From assembly GCF_000313915.1 (NCBI RefSeq), contig NZ_AMYT01000019.1:1-64000 (forward strand): a stretch of DNA of 64,000 bases, in the 5' to 3' direction. A program made the translations under genes and the position numbers. Position 1 is the stretch's first letter; every line of letters starts with the position of its first letter. Of this stretch, positions 1 through 9,975 are shown piece after piece. The DNA comes from Catellicoccus marimammalium M35/04/3. GTDB lineage: Bacteria; Bacillota; Bacilli; Lactobacillales; Catellicoccaceae. Below the pieces are notes generated by a model. The model made no database searches. It was not told the DNA's origin and worked only from the letters and a program-made list of their open reading frames with translations.

Positions 1-71
1 CATCGATTGGTTCAATAAATTCTCGAACTAACGATGTTTATATATTAACAGTTCTTTTATCATCCGTCAAC

Positions 72-109
72 AAAAAATTAAAAAAAACTTCCCTCTACAA
101 AGAGGGAAG
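72..109 (-). terminator. Rho-independent terminator after the 118-2772 gene
   Basis: Arms CTTCCCTCT (88-96) and AGAGGGAAG (101-109) form a 9-bp hairpin. On the minus strand it is followed by a long T-rich tract (72-87), just past the stop of the leftmost gene. Confidence 0.85.
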
Positions 110-117
110 CTTTTATC

Positions 118-2772
118 TTATAGAAGAGTAATATCTTCTTTTGCAATCCATGCACTTTGACCAAAATCATCTAAAATCAAATAAGATTGTGCAAATTTAT
201 TAGTAACTAGCTTCAATATCTTTAGTGGTCGATCTGCTAGATTATAATTTTTAATTTCAGAAACTTCTGAATTTATCGAACCAATTGGCTGCGTATATAA
301 AATAGCTTTTTCTTTTTTATTTAATACCCCTAATACATTTAGTTCTTCTGTCTCTAAACTACGACTTCTTATCGCTTTATTTTTAAGTTTGTAATTTAAG
401 AGTACTTGAGCATTAAAAGGATTTATTATTGATAGCGCATCTTTAGAAATATATCCTAATTCTTCATCATTTATGAAAATGTGACATCGTATACCATCTG
501 AAGTTAAAATTTCTTCTGTCACACGTACAATCACACCAGATAACTCTTCGGACATTCCTACATATAAAGACGTATCTACTGGATCTGATGCATTCTTGAA
601 GATTTTTCTATTTTTTATAATTTTAGCGTCGTAATTACATTGATGATTTTGACTAATGATTAAAACATTTTCTGAAAGCTCTTGCGGATTTATTATCCAA
701 CCTCGATAGATAGAATTAACCATTACTTTGTAATACTCTATACCATCCAAATAAATTTTATTCAATGTAATAATTTGATCGCTAGGATGAATTGTTATTG
801 TTTGAGTTAAATTCATGTTTTTTAAGTTAGGAATTACTGTTAATTCTTTTACATTATTAATAATCAATTCTTGAACACATTTTGTCTGATTTGAAATAAC
901 ATTATTGATTCCATCATAAAATGGAAAATCTAAAATAGGCTCTTTATCTGAAGTTTTGTAGTATGTTACATATTCTTCTGCCACATAATCTTTTATGAAT
1001 TGTAAGTTTTTTTCATGTCTTTGGTAAATATTAATAATTTGATCATAAAATTGATAATAAGTCATCATACCATATAATGATAGTTTCTTATTTACATAAT
1101 TATTTTTCAAAGCTTTATTCCATTGATATTCCAAATCATATTGTTGTAATAGAATCTTGTAAAGACTATTACTTTCAGCAATATATCGACTCCAATAAAA
1201 ATTATCTCCTTGAAAATCAATTGCGGCAGTGAAATGAGCATTAGAAAATACACGATTTGCTTCTCTTCTATAAGCTTTTTTTGGATAATTTGATATATCA
1301 GATTGGATAATTCCTTTTTTACGAATAATGCTATCTTGTAATCGTTCTTGTCCACTAAAAATTGCATATCCTTCGTAGAAAATAGGTCTAATTTTTGAAG
1401 AAATTTTACGTAAATTTTCGTAAGATTCAACAGTTAAATCATTAGATGGAATAAGGACAGAAATATCATACTGATCAAAATCTATCTCTTTCAAAACATT
1501 AAAGAAACGGTTTGTAATAAAATTATTCTTCAAATATCCTGCATAAAATAATAACGTTTTTTTGTTGTTTTCTATTTCCACAACATGCAAGCTATTTTGG
1601 GCATTTGCAAAGAAAATCATCTCAATAAACAAACTTGAGTTCCATTGCTTATTCACCACTGTATTTTCTTTCTTTTGAAGTTTTCTATGAATAAAATCAT
1701 AAATTGTATCTACTGAATATTCATCTATTTGTTCTTTTCTTAAATAAGAATAGGTTATATCTACATCTTCTAGAGAATAATAATATATATTATTATTCAT
1801 TTTTAAATAATCTAATGATAAAGAAGAATAATCTGATAATAATACATCCGTCATCGCTAAAACTGACATTATATCAACTGTATCTGGTACAATATGATCC
1901 ACATATTTCTCGTTTTCTAGCAAATATTCTTTCAAATTTTCTGGTATTAATAAATATATATTATAAACGACTCCTAATTTTTGAATTAAGTATTCTAATT
2001 CATGCGTAAATCTTTCAATAGCTACAGGGTCCATTGAAAAAGTAGAAATATTCCATACTAAAGTTTCTTTTTTACTATCATAAATTCCATGCAGCTGAGA
2101 AACTAAATTTTCTTTGTAATGAACAGAATCAAATCGTGGTAAAGATGCTTCTAAAATCTTTCCTTCAAATAATCCAGATAATTTATAAGCACGTAATAAA
2201 ATTTCTGTTGACTTTGGATTATCACTTAATATAAAATCACTCATCAAATAACTACGTAGACGATTACGTACTGGATATGGATTTTTATCATCATATGGAG
2301 CATCATATCCTACATAAAAGAAAGGATTAGATTCTCCAATCGTAATATATTTTTGTCCTTCTCTTTTCAAATAAAAAACAGGAGCTTCTGTATCATTGAA
2401 GTAATACTCTGCAGTAGCTAAATATTCTAGATATTTTAATGAATTTTTATTTACAAATTCAATATCATTAGATTTAAAAATCTCATCTATACCGTCTGCA
2501 AAATCTGTATTATAGACCCAAATCCATTTAAATTTTCTAAATCGAATATCTCTTTTTAAACTTTTGAATAAATACAATAAGTCTCCTGATAATTGATTGC
2601 CATAATTACTTTCAAATAAAACAGTTTTGGGTGATATAGATTGATGAGTTAAAATTTCTGAATATATTTTAGTTTTTTCAGATAAAGAATATTTAATTTC
2701 ACTTTTTATATTTGAAGAAGAGATTGCTTCTTTTATCATCTGCAATGTTGGTTTAACGTTTAGTTGTTTCAT
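118..2772 (-). CDS. Degenerate CDP-glycerol glycerophosphotransferase-like protein with GW-like C-terminal repeats
   Basis: An 884-residue paralogue of the first ~900 residues of the upstream neighbour. Both share the TagF-like fold region (about residues 45-400), a middle domain (about 405-560) and C-terminal SH3/GW-like modules with YRGWI, ELGYI and SAWIA signatures. The neighbour's catalytic HGTP motif aligns here to ESNP (147-150), and its KVHPF histidine segment is replaced by a leucine/isoleucine-rich stretch, while the DYSS motif remains. There is no C-terminal glycosyltransferase domain. It is translated 15 bp downstream of the neighbour's stop with its own GAGG site, so the two are probably co-transcribed. 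Inference: a non-catalytic partner or scaffold in wall-polymer synthesis, or an enzyme with altered chemistry. The family call is firm; loss of activity is inferred. Confidence 0.75.
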   Translation of the reverse strand: MKQLNVKPTLQMIKEAISSSNIKSEIKYSLSEKTKIYSEILTHQSISPKTVLFESNYGNQLSGDLLYLFKSLKRDIRFRKFKWIWVYNTDFADGIDEIFKSNDIEFVNKNSLKYLEYLATAEYYFNDTEAPVFYLKREGQKYITIGESNPFFYVGYDAPYDDKNPYPVRNRLRSYLMSDFILSDNPKSTEILLRAYKLSGLFEGKILEASLPRFDSVHYKENLVSQLHGIYDSKKETLVWNISTFSMDPVAIERFTHELEYLIQKLGVVYNIYLLIPENLKEYLLENEKYVDHIVPDTVDIMSVLAMTDVLLSDYSSLSLDYLKMNNNIYYYSLEDVDITYSYLRKEQIDEYSVDTIYDFIHRKLQKKENTVVNKQWNSSLFIEMIFFANAQNSLHVVEIENNKKTLLFYAGYLKNNFITNRFFNVLKEIDFDQYDISVLIPSNDLTVESYENLRKISSKIRPIFYEGYAIFSGQERLQDSIIRKKGIIQSDISNYPKKAYRREANRVFSNAHFTAAIDFQGDNFYWSRYIAESNSLYKILLQQYDLEYQWNKALKNNYVNKKLSLYGMMTYYQFYDQIINIYQRHEKNLQFIKDYVAEEYVTYYKTSDKEPILDFPFYDGINNVISNQTKCVQELIINNVKELTVIPNLKNMNLTQTITIHPSDQIITLNKIYLDGIEYYKVMVNSIYRGWIINPQELSENVLIISQNHQCNYDAKIIKNRKIFKNASDPVDTSLYVGMSEELSGVIVRVTEEILTSDGIRCHIFINDEELGYISKDALSIINPFNAQVLLNYKLKNKAIRSRSLETEELNVLGVLNKKEKAILYTQPIGSINSEVSEIKNYNLADRPLKILKLVTNKFAQSYLILDDFGQSAWIAKEDITLL

Positions 2773-2787
2773 ATTTATTCCTCTTTA

Positions 2788-5700
2788 CTATCGAATTTCA
2801 TCATAAAAGTTTTGAATTGCATTTTGGTTATATTGTTCATAGTCAAAATAAGCAAAATGATGTTCTTGAGCCAAATATTCTTGTATAGTTTCAGCAATTT
2901 CCGTAGCTTCTGTTCCATCGATTAACATTCCATATTTTCCATTTTCTAATACATAACGATTAGATGGAATATCACTAGCAATAGTATTCATCCCTAAGGT
3001 TAAGGCTTCTAATAAAACCATAGGTTGACCTTCATATAGTGAAGGAAGAATAAAACAGTCACATTGTTTCATAATATAGAATGGATGTTCTTTTTGACCT
3101 AACATAATTACATTTTTCTCTAGTCCTAAGTTTTTAATTAAAGATAGTAATTGATTTTTTAATGGACCGTCTCCCATTATATATAGACAGAATTTTTCTT
3201 TTAATGACGGATCTTTTTCTAATAAGATAGAAATTGCTTGTATTAATGCTGCCTGATTTTTTTCATTGGATAATCTTCCCATTGTAACAAAATTAATATT
3301 ATCAGAATTAATAAATGGAATTTCATTACCATGAATATCTGTTAACGTGTCTTCATTCACGTATTCTTTAACATATTGTTTTTCAATAAAAACTTCTTTC
3401 CCTTCCCAATTTATTTTCAACAGAATTTTATTATTGATGTTCATAGAAGAAAGAATAGTAATTGGATTATTTGTTGCAATATATTGTCTATAGTCTTCTA
3501 ATGTATCATTAGATAAATAGTGATAATAATCTTCTAATGACATAAAGATTTGAGGGAATTCATCAGCAAAAACTGCTTGATAATTACATTCTTTTACATC
3601 TTTTACTTGATATTTGAAATTTCTTGCTGAAGTAATATTATGACTAGAAATCCAAATAGATTGTCCATTTTCTAAGATACCATGATAGTAATTATTTCCT
3701 GCAATATTTAATTTCCAAATGGCATAGAAAATAGAATTCTCTATCTCTAACATTGTTGAACGATTTGCAATAATATCTAAAACTGAAGCATACACTTTTC
3801 CATTTTGAATAATATAATTTCCTTCTACTCTCCAACTTTTTTCTAGTGATTTAGCTAAAGTACGTAAATTATGATCAGATATGATTTTTTCTTTTGTTAT
3901 TGTGACTGCTTTAGAATTAATCCAACCAATTGTTTGTCCATCTACTTGGAATTGATAGTATTTTTCAGTTTCAACTTCCGATTCTCCATCAAATTCACCA
4001 ATAGTTTTTACTTTTTCTACATTTGCTACTTGAGTAATAATGATATTTAAATCTTTTAATAATTTAGCAGATCCTTTAGAAATTCCTTCTTCCATATCAA
4101 ATAGATTTTTATAAATTTGATGTCCAAAAGGCAAATCGATTTTAGCAAATTTACGTTCTTTATTATGAGATAAAATATGAATTTGTTTTTGATTTTTTAA
4201 ATCATCTACAACATTGCAATTTTCTAAATATTTTGCAGGCAACCACCCAATATATCGTTCTTGGAATAAAATTTTAAAATATTTTTGATGATTGTAGTAA
4301 CCAGACATAATCGCTACTAAATCATCTTCTTTTTTAATATATTCTAACTTTGTATACTTTGGTTTTGTTAAATCTAAAATAAACTCATACTCTTCATCTT
4401 GCAAAACATGAGTGGGAATATGTACGTCATTTAAGAAGAAATTGTTTTCTTCCAATGTTTCTTCTTCTTGCTCATGCTTAAAAATACGATTCGTATCAAT
4501 CGTGTTAACGCAATATTGAAATTTATATTCTGGAGCATAATTATTCAATTTTGCTCGATTGACATCTCTTGTCGTTGGAGAAACACTTAGTAGAACATCA
4601 TACCATTTATATAAAGAAAAAGCTCCTCTTAAATCGATAAAGTAACGTGCTTTTGCTTCAGCATGCAAATCATTATGTTGATAAATTACTTTGCGATCTG
4701 CATCTACTTCCAACATAAATTTAGCCCAATAATAACTATATCCACTAAAGTCTACTGAAACATTGAAATGACATCCGCCAGTTAAACGTCTCATTTCTCT
4801 TTGGTAAGCCTCTTTAGGATATAACTTTTCTAATTCTGGAGTAACTGATCTATTTTTCAGTAATTGATCCACGTATACTTCTTCTACCTTATAAATTGGC
4901 CAACCAAACCTTACAATAATTCGAGCATTTTTATTGATTTTATTAATATTTTTCAATGCTACTTCATTTCGATTATTTTGGACAATAACCGTTACATCAT
5001 ATTTATCATAATCAATGTTATTCAATAAGTTGATTGCACTAGTAGTAATTCCATTATCTTTTAGTGTACTTGGGAACAAAATAATTCGATATTTATCTTG
5101 ACAAATAGTAGGATGATGTACTTCTTTATGCAAAATTCCAAAGAAAATTTCATCAATATAGCGTTCTGTAGCATGAGCATCATCATAAGGAACCATTAGT
5201 TCTTTCATTTTTAAATACTGATTGGCAAATTGTTCTTTTACCACATCTAAATGTTGAATGCATTGAACCACTTCTTCTACAGTAGATAATGTTGGTCCAG
5301 GTAATTCTGATTCTTTATAATACATTCCACGATCTTGAGAGTAAATTTCTTTATCCCAAGAATAAAATAGAATTGTTTTCCCAGTTGCTAAAAAATCAAA
5401 GAAAATACTTGAATAATCAGTGATTAAAATATCTGTAATAGACATCATTTCATTAGCATCATAATAATCTGGAACTAAAATCCCAGAAAGTTCTTCTCTA
5501 TCTTGGACAAAAGGATACACAAACGGATGCACCTTAACCAGGAAATTATAGGAGGATGATACTTTTTCTTGAATATAATTCAATTCGGCAATCATTTGCT
5601 CAATATCTAATGTTGGATTTTTTAAATTGGATCCTTTCCAAGTAGGGGTATATAATATCGTCTGCTTACCAAAATCAATGTTTACTCCTGCAATTTTTAA

Positions 5701-6387
5701 TTTCGCATAGATTTCTGCTTGAGGAACAGAAAATGTTAAATCAATTCTAGGATACCCACTTTCTAAAATTTCTCCATCATATAACCCATTCAGTTTATAA
5801 CTTTTTAGATACATATCTGTAGTATGCTGATTTGGACTAATTAAATAATCTGCCATTAAAAAATTACGTAAAACATTTTGAGATGCAAATGGATTATTAG
5901 GAATATCAAATCCCATTGTTTTTAAAGGAGTTCCATGCCAAGTATTAATATAAACTTGTCCATCTTTTTTTGTAAAAAAGCTTTGGAAAGTAGAATTCGT
6001 AATTAAATATTGTACAGAAGCAAGTAATCGTAAATATTTATCTGAGTTACGTAATACAAATTGCGTATTTTTAACTTGTGGTAAATTACGCATTATCGTT
6101 TCTAGTTCTACATTTTGACTGTATACCCAATAAAATGTATAATTCTCAAATCGAGCATCATTTTGCATAAAACGATACATTGCATATGGACTATCTGTAA
6201 ATGATTGACCATCACGCACCTCAAACAAAATAGAATTAGGGATTATTTCTAAATGATCATAATATCTAGCATAGCGATCATTCATATTTACTTGCTTATT
6301 ACCAATGTATCGAGAAATAGGACGTGTCAAAAATTGATAACGTCTTTTTGTAATTCTCTTAATCTTATTTCTTTTCTTTTGGTTCAT
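2788..6387 (-). CDS. Bifunctional CDP-glycerol glycerophosphotransferase / GT4 glycosyltransferase
   Basis: This 1199-residue protein has a basic N-terminus and no signal peptide, then a CDP-glycerol:poly(glycerophosphate) glycerophosphotransferase region. That region carries HGTPLK (151-156), KVHPF (His287) and TDYSS (323-327), the conserved elements of the TagF/TarL family. A middle domain (about 430-600) and several SH3/GW-like modules (YIGWLP, TIGWIN, SIWISS) follow. The C-terminus (about 1032-1190) is a GT4 glycosyltransferase with GRLSNEKNQ and an E-x7-E motif at 1119-1127. Expected role: polymerising and glycosylating a teichoic acid or related phosphate-containing wall polymer at the inner membrane face. 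AGGAG lies about 10 nt before the start. The fusion and the polymer type are inferred from domains only. Confidence 0.8.
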   Translation of the reverse strand: MNQKKRNKIKRITKRRYQFLTRPISRYIGNKQVNMNDRYARYYDHLEIIPNSILFEVRDGQSFTDSPYAMYRFMQNDARFENYTFYWVYSQNVELETIMRNLPQVKNTQFVLRNSDKYLRLLASVQYLITNSTFQSFFTKKDGQVYINTWHGTPLKTMGFDIPNNPFASQNVLRNFLMADYLISPNQHTTDMYLKSYKLNGLYDGEILESGYPRIDLTFSVPQAEIYAKLKIAGVNIDFGKQTILYTPTWKGSNLKNPTLDIEQMIAELNYIQEKVSSSYNFLVKVHPFVYPFVQDREELSGILVPDYYDANEMMSITDILITDYSSIFFDFLATGKTILFYSWDKEIYSQDRGMYYKESELPGPTLSTVEEVVQCIQHLDVVKEQFANQYLKMKELMVPYDDAHATERYIDEIFFGILHKEVHHPTICQDKYRIILFPSTLKDNGITTSAINLLNNIDYDKYDVTVIVQNNRNEVALKNINKINKNARIIVRFGWPIYKVEEVYVDQLLKNRSVTPELEKLYPKEAYQREMRRLTGGCHFNVSVDFSGYSYYWAKFMLEVDADRKVIYQHNDLHAEAKARYFIDLRGAFSLYKWYDVLLSVSPTTRDVNRAKLNNYAPEYKFQYCVNTIDTNRIFKHEQEEETLEENNFFLNDVHIPTHVLQDEEYEFILDLTKPKYTKLEYIKKEDDLVAIMSGYYNHQKYFKILFQERYIGWLPAKYLENCNVVDDLKNQKQIHILSHNKERKFAKIDLPFGHQIYKNLFDMEEGISKGSAKLLKDLNIIITQVANVEKVKTIGEFDGESEVETEKYYQFQVDGQTIGWINSKAVTITKEKIISDHNLRTLAKSLEKSWRVEGNYIIQNGKVYASVLDIIANRSTMLEIENSIFYAIWKLNIAGNNYYHGILENGQSIWISSHNITSARNFKYQVKDVKECNYQAVFADEFPQIFMSLEDYYHYLSNDTLEDYRQYIATNNPITILSSMNINNKILLKINWEGKEVFIEKQYVKEYVNEDTLTDIHGNEIPFINSDNINFVTMGRLSNEKNQAALIQAISILLEKDPSLKEKFCLYIMGDGPLKNQLLSLIKNLGLEKNVIMLGQKEHPFYIMKQCDCFILPSLYEGQPMVLLEALTLGMNTIASDIPSNRYVLENGKYGMLIDGTEATEIAETIQEYLAQEHHFAYFDYEQYNQNAIQNFYDEIR

Positions 6388-6567
6388 TTTATATTGTCTC
6401 CTAAAATAAAGCGTTAATTTTACTATATTATATATTCTATATTTTACAAATTACAACATAGAACTTTATTCATACTAAAAAAGATTATATAACAATAAAA
6501 CATCAACAAACATTTATTTCTTAGTAGATTTCAATTAAATTTGTATCATATAAGTATCTTTATTTTA

Positions 6568-6612
6568 TATAAAAATAACCCCTAGAAGTTTAAGCTTACT
6601 TCCAGGAGTTAT
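6568..6612 (-). terminator. Terminator of the deoB-punA-deoD operon
   Basis: Arms at 6575-6588 and 6599-6612 pair over about 14 bp with a few wobbles. A TTTTTATA tract follows on the minus strand. It lies 33 bp past the deoD stop. Confidence 0.75.
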
Positions 6613-6644
6613 ACTAATATTTTATTAGATTTATTATAAAATTT

Positions 6645-7352
6645 TTATAATTGAATCGCTGTGTTTAATGCAATTTCAATCATTTCGTTGAATGTTGTTT
6701 GACGTTCTTCAGAAGTTGTTTCTTCTCCTGTTACTAAATGATCACTTACTGTCATCATTGCTAGTGCATTTACATGATATTTTTGTGCTAAGAAGTAAAT
6801 CGCTGCTGCTTCCATTTCTACAGCAACTACTCCATAAGTTCCTAAACGGAAAGTATCTTCTAAACTGTCTTTATAGAACACATCATCACTCACAACATTC
6901 GCTACATAAGGAGTGATTCCCATTTCTTTACTTACTTCATTTGCTTTTGCTAGTAAATCAAAAGTAGCTGTTGCTGGGAATGAGTAAGTTGGAAACGCAT
7001 TTTTTAACATGGAAGAAGAAGTTGCTGCTGCTTGAGCTAATACAACATCGCGTACTTTAACTTCTTCACTAATTGCACCACAAGTACCAACACGAATTAA
7101 GTTTTTCACACCATAAGATTGAATTAACTCTGTGCAGTAAATCGCTGCAGATGGCATTCCCATTCCTGTTCCTTGAACAGAAATACGATGTCCTTTATAA
7201 GTTCCAGTGAAACCATACATTCCACGCACTTCGTTATAGCATTCTACATCTTCTAAAAAAGTTTCTGCGATGTATTTCGCACGTAGTGGATCTCCTGGTA
7301 ATAAAACTGTTTCTGCAATTGCGCCTTCTTTTGCTCCAATATGTATACTCAT
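6645..7352 (-). CDS. deoD: Purine-nucleoside phosphorylase DeoD (hexameric type)
   Basis: Reversible phosphorolysis of purine (deoxy)ribonucleosides to base plus (deoxy)ribose-1-phosphate in the cytosol. The N-terminus [20 protein letters not shown] and the [14 protein letters not shown] segment are classic for low-molecular-mass DeoD, and [12 protein letters not shown] is the ribose-binding region. The chosen start matches the family N-terminus (235 residues); two earlier ATGs would add five residues. The only strong SD (GGAGG, 7391-7395) is separated from the start by an inverted repeat. Last gene of deoB-punA-deoD, followed by a terminator. PunA upstream gives a second purine phosphorylase of different specificity. 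Confidence 0.95.
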   Translation of the reverse strand: MSIHIGAKEGAIAETVLLPGDPLRAKYIAETFLEDVECYNEVRGMYGFTGTYKGHRISVQGTGMGMPSAAIYCTELIQSYGVKNLIRVGTCGAISEEVKVRDVVLAQAAATSSSMLKNAFPTYSFPATATFDLLAKANEVSKEMGITPYVANVVSDDVFYKDSLEDTFRLGTYGVVAVEMEAAAIYFLAQKYHVNALAMMTVSDHLVTGEETTSEERQTTFNEMIEIALNTAIQL

Positions 7353-7361
7353 TATCATTTT

Positions 7362-7395
7362 TACCATCTTCTTATTAGGAAAATGGTACTCCTCC
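7362..7395 (-). promoter_or_regulatory. Hairpin between the SD and the deoD start
   Basis: Ten-base arms at 7362-7371 and 7379-7388 (one mismatch) sit between GGAGG (7391-7395) and the deoD ATG at 7352. If folded, the hairpin shortens the effective SD-to-start distance from about 38 to about 11 nt. The role in translation is inferred. Confidence 0.45.
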
Positions 7396-7405
7396 TTTTT
7401 TATCC

Positions 7406-8218
7406 TTACATTTCTTCAATAATATTTGCGACTAAGTTTTGGAAATGTTCTTTCACTTGATCTACAGTATTAACTACTGCAGAATGATCAATATTTTCTT
7501 GCATACCACTACCTAAGTTAGTAATACAAGATAAGCCCATAACTTTCATTCCTAAGTGACGAGCAGCAATAACTTCAGATACCGTAGACATTCCTACAGC
7601 GTCTGCTCCTAACGTACGGAACATACGAATTTCGGCTGGAGTTTCATAGGTAGGTCCTGTAACTCCCATATAAACGCCTTCTTTTAAATCAATATTTAAT
7701 GCTGCGGCTTTTTCTTTTGCCAAAGCAATATAATCTTTCGCAAAAGGCTCACTCATATCAATGAAACGAGGTCCTAATTCATTGTCATTTGGCCCTAGTA
7801 ATGGGTTTGTTCCTGTCATATTTAATTGGTCACAAATCACCATTAAATCTCCAGGTTGGAAATCCCAATTAATTCCCCCTGCAGCATTTGTGATCATTAA
7901 TTTTTCAATTCCCATTGCTTTCATTACACGAATTGGGAAAATGACTTGTTCCATTTTATATCCTTCATAGTAATGGAAGCGTCCAGCCATTGCTAATACT
8001 TTACGGCCGTTTAATTCGCCATAAACTAATTCACTTGCATGACCTACTACTGTAGATACAGGGAAATGAGGAATTTCTTCATAAGGAATATGAATCGCAT
8101 TTTCAAAACGTTCTACGATTTCACCTAATCCAGAACCTAAAACTAGTCCTACTTCTGCCTCATTTGCTCCTTTTTCTTGGATATAGCGTGCTGCTTCTTT
8201 AATTTGTTCTCTCATCAA
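7406..8218 (-). CDS. punA: Purine-nucleoside phosphorylase (trimeric, inosine/guanosine type)
   Basis: A 270-residue high-molecular-mass type PNP. Visible motifs are the phosphate loop LGSGLGEI, the GHASELVYG and GRFHYYEGY segments, the ITNAAGGIN strand, [13 protein letters not shown] and [14 protein letters not shown]. It phosphorolyses inosine, guanosine and their deoxy forms to base and pentose-1-phosphate. It lies between deoB (6 bp upstream) and deoD, so pentose-1-phosphate can pass to phosphopentomutase. Two adjacent ATGs make the exact start uncertain by one codon. B. subtilis naming varies (punA, pupG). Confidence 0.95.
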   Translation of the reverse strand: MMREQIKEAARYIQEKGANEAEVGLVLGSGLGEIVERFENAIHIPYEEIPHFPVSTVVGHASELVYGELNGRKVLAMAGRFHYYEGYKMEQVIFPIRVMKAMGIEKLMITNAAGGINWDFQPGDLMVICDQLNMTGTNPLLGPNDNELGPRFIDMSEPFAKDYIALAKEKAAALNIDLKEGVYMGVTGPTYETPAEIRMFRTLGADAVGMSTVSEVIAARHLGMKVMGLSCITNLGSGMQENIDHSAVVNTVDQVKEHFQNLVANIIEEM

Positions 8219-8224
8219 TTTTTC

Positions 8225-9391
8225 TTATTTTAGTTCTTCTAAGAAACTTTCTCCGTTTTCTGGCATTTCTACACCAAAGTTATCTGCGATTGTCGCTGCG
8301 ATATCAGAGAAGTGTCCTTGTGGTAAAGAACCATGTCCTTTCATTTTTTTACTATAAGTTAATACTGGGATGTATTCACGAGTATGGTCTGTTCCTGTAA
8401 AGGTTGGATCATTTCCGTGGTCAGCTGTAATGATTAATAAATCATCTTCTTCCATAGCATCGATTAATTCTGGAATACGAGCGTCAAATTCTTCTAATGC
8501 ATTTGCGTAACCTTGAACATCACGACGATGACCAAATAAAGCATCAAAGTCTACTAAGTTAGTAAAGCTCATACCATCAAAGTCTTTATGCATTACTTTT
8601 ACTAATTGGTCTACTCCATCCATGTTGCTCTTTGTACGGATTGCTTCTGTTACCCCTTGACCGTTGAAAATGTCATTAATTTTACCAACGGCAATCACAT
8701 CTTTACCTGCTTCTTTCAAGCTATCTAGTACTGTGTGTCCAGTTGGATTTAATGCGTAGTCATGACGATTTGGTGTACGAGTAAAGTTTCCTTCTTCTCC
8801 TACATAAGGACGAGCAATAATACGTCCTACGGTATGAGGTTCTTCTAAAGTAATACTACGTACGTATTCACAAATACGATATAATTCTTCTAATGGAATT
8901 ACTTCTTCATGAGCCGCAATTTGTAATACTGGGTCTGCAGAAGTATAAACGATTAAATCTCCTGTTTCCATTTGATGTGGGCCGTAATCTTCAATTACTT
9001 TTGTTCCACTGTATGGTAAGTTACATACTACTTTACGACCAGAAAATTCTTCAATTTTATGAATTAATTCATCATCAAAACCATTTGGATAAGTAGGGAA
9101 TGGAGTTTGGATGTTTAGACCCATTAATTCCCAGTGTCCTGTCATCGTATCTTTCCCAACTGAAATTTCTTCTAATTTTGTGACATATCCTTTGTGATCA
9201 TTGATTACTTTTACTCCATGTAAAGGTTCAATAACTCCTAATCCTAATTGTTCCATATTAGGTACATGTAATCCTGCTTCACTAGCGATGTGTCCTAATG
9301 TATGGCTTCCTTTATCACCAAATTTTTCTGCATCTGGCGCTTCCCCAATTCCTACAGAATCCATTACAATAACATGTATTCGTTTAAACAT
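8225..9391 (-). CDS. deoB: Phosphopentomutase DeoB
   Basis: Interconverts (deoxy)ribose-1-phosphate and -5-phosphate. It belongs to the alkaline-phosphatase-like metalloenzyme superfamily and needs Mn2+. The metal and phosphorylation motifs are present: [12 protein letters not shown] near the N-terminus, [10 protein letters not shown] with the phospho-acceptor threonine, and [20 protein letters not shown] near the C-terminus. The start at [12 protein letters not shown] gives 388 residues, the normal length, and has GGAGG 8 nt upstream; longer in-frame starts lack an SD and add unrelated sequence. First gene of the operon with punA and deoD. Confidence 0.95.
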   Translation of the reverse strand: MFKRIHVIVMDSVGIGEAPDAEKFGDKGSHTLGHIASEAGLHVPNMEQLGLGVIEPLHGVKVINDHKGYVTKLEEISVGKDTMTGHWELMGLNIQTPFPTYPNGFDDELIHKIEEFSGRKVVCNLPYSGTKVIEDYGPHQMETGDLIVYTSADPVLQIAAHEEVIPLEELYRICEYVRSITLEEPHTVGRIIARPYVGEEGNFTRTPNRHDYALNPTGHTVLDSLKEAGKDVIAVGKINDIFNGQGVTEAIRTKSNMDGVDQLVKVMHKDFDGMSFTNLVDFDALFGHRRDVQGYANALEEFDARIPELIDAMEEDDLLIITADHGNDPTFTGTDHTREYIPVLTYSKKMKGHGSLPQGHFSDIAATIADNFGVEMPENGESFLEELK

Positions 9392-9419
9392 CTGTCTTCC
9401 CTCCGTTGATTTTCGCGAA

Positions 9420-9432
9420 AGATACGAACAAT
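9420..9432 (+). promoter_or_regulatory. PurBox-like / inverted-repeat operator candidate in the deo leader
   Basis: AGATACGAACAAT matches the PurR PurBox consensus AWWWCCGAACWWT at 11 of 13 positions. ACGAA here and TTCGT 7 bp later form an inverted repeat, and a TTTCGCGAAA palindrome lies beside it (about 9411-9420). All are downstream of the predicted -10. Binding by PurR or any regulator is unproven. Confidence 0.3.
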
Positions 9433-9458
9433 TCCTTCGTGAAATTTTATTCGTTTTT

Positions 9459-9467
9459 ATTATAACA
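9459..9467 (-). promoter_or_regulatory. Extended -10 promoter for the deo operon
   Basis: The minus strand reads TGTTATAAT, a perfect extended -10, about 68 bp before the deoB start. No good -35 is seen at 17 bp, which is tolerated for extended -10 promoters. Confidence 0.6.
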
Positions 9468-9673
9468 TAGATGAAAGGCTTATGTTCTCTTGTTTTCATC
9501 TATTTTTCAATCTTTTTCGAATATTCAGATAGTCCCCATATTTTCTATTTTCTTCTAAAAAATATTCGTATTTAAAACGTTTTTATGTTGTTTTTTAAAA
9601 AATCATCCTTCATCTCACGAACGATAATTTTCACTTATTTCTCATAAAACGATTTCACACTTTATTCTTCTCT

Positions 9674-9967
9674 CTAATTCAACCAAATTCCCATAGAAGA
9701 AATCCCTTTCGCTAGATTCCAATAGCGTTCTCCTCGGTCCGTAATGGCTTGATATAACTGTTTTACAGACTGTGGAACTTTGTTTTTATGTTTAATAACA
9801 TAGGGAGTCAAAATATAGACTAGCTGAGAACAAATACAGGATAAACTATTCTTTTCATCTCGTAATGCTCTTCCTTCTTTGGCTAATAAATGTTTTAATT
9901 CAATTTCCACCGTTTGATCTTCTAAGACACCAACAATCAAAGACATCAATTTCTCTTCTTGTTTCAT
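9674..9967 (-). CDS. Small protein resembling bacteriocin immunity proteins (EntA_immun type)
   Basis: A 97-residue, soluble-looking, mostly helical protein. The segment VYILTPYVIKHKNKVPQSVK followed by LYQAI resembles the C-terminal half of class IIa (pediocin-like) bacteriocin immunity proteins, which are four-helix bundles of about this size. No bacteriocin, leader peptide or export gene is adjacent, so if the match is right it would be an orphan immunity gene. Its GGAGG (9972-9976) abuts the T-tract of the serS terminator, so it probably depends on read-through from serS. A second ATG at codon 8 is possible. The family call rests on pattern only. Confidence 0.4.
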   Translation of the reverse strand: MKQEEKLMSLIVGVLEDQTVEIELKHLLAKEGRALRDEKNSLSCICSQLVYILTPYVIKHKNKVPQSVKQLYQAITDRGERYWNLAKGISSMGIWLN

Positions 9968-9975
9968 TTTTCCTC

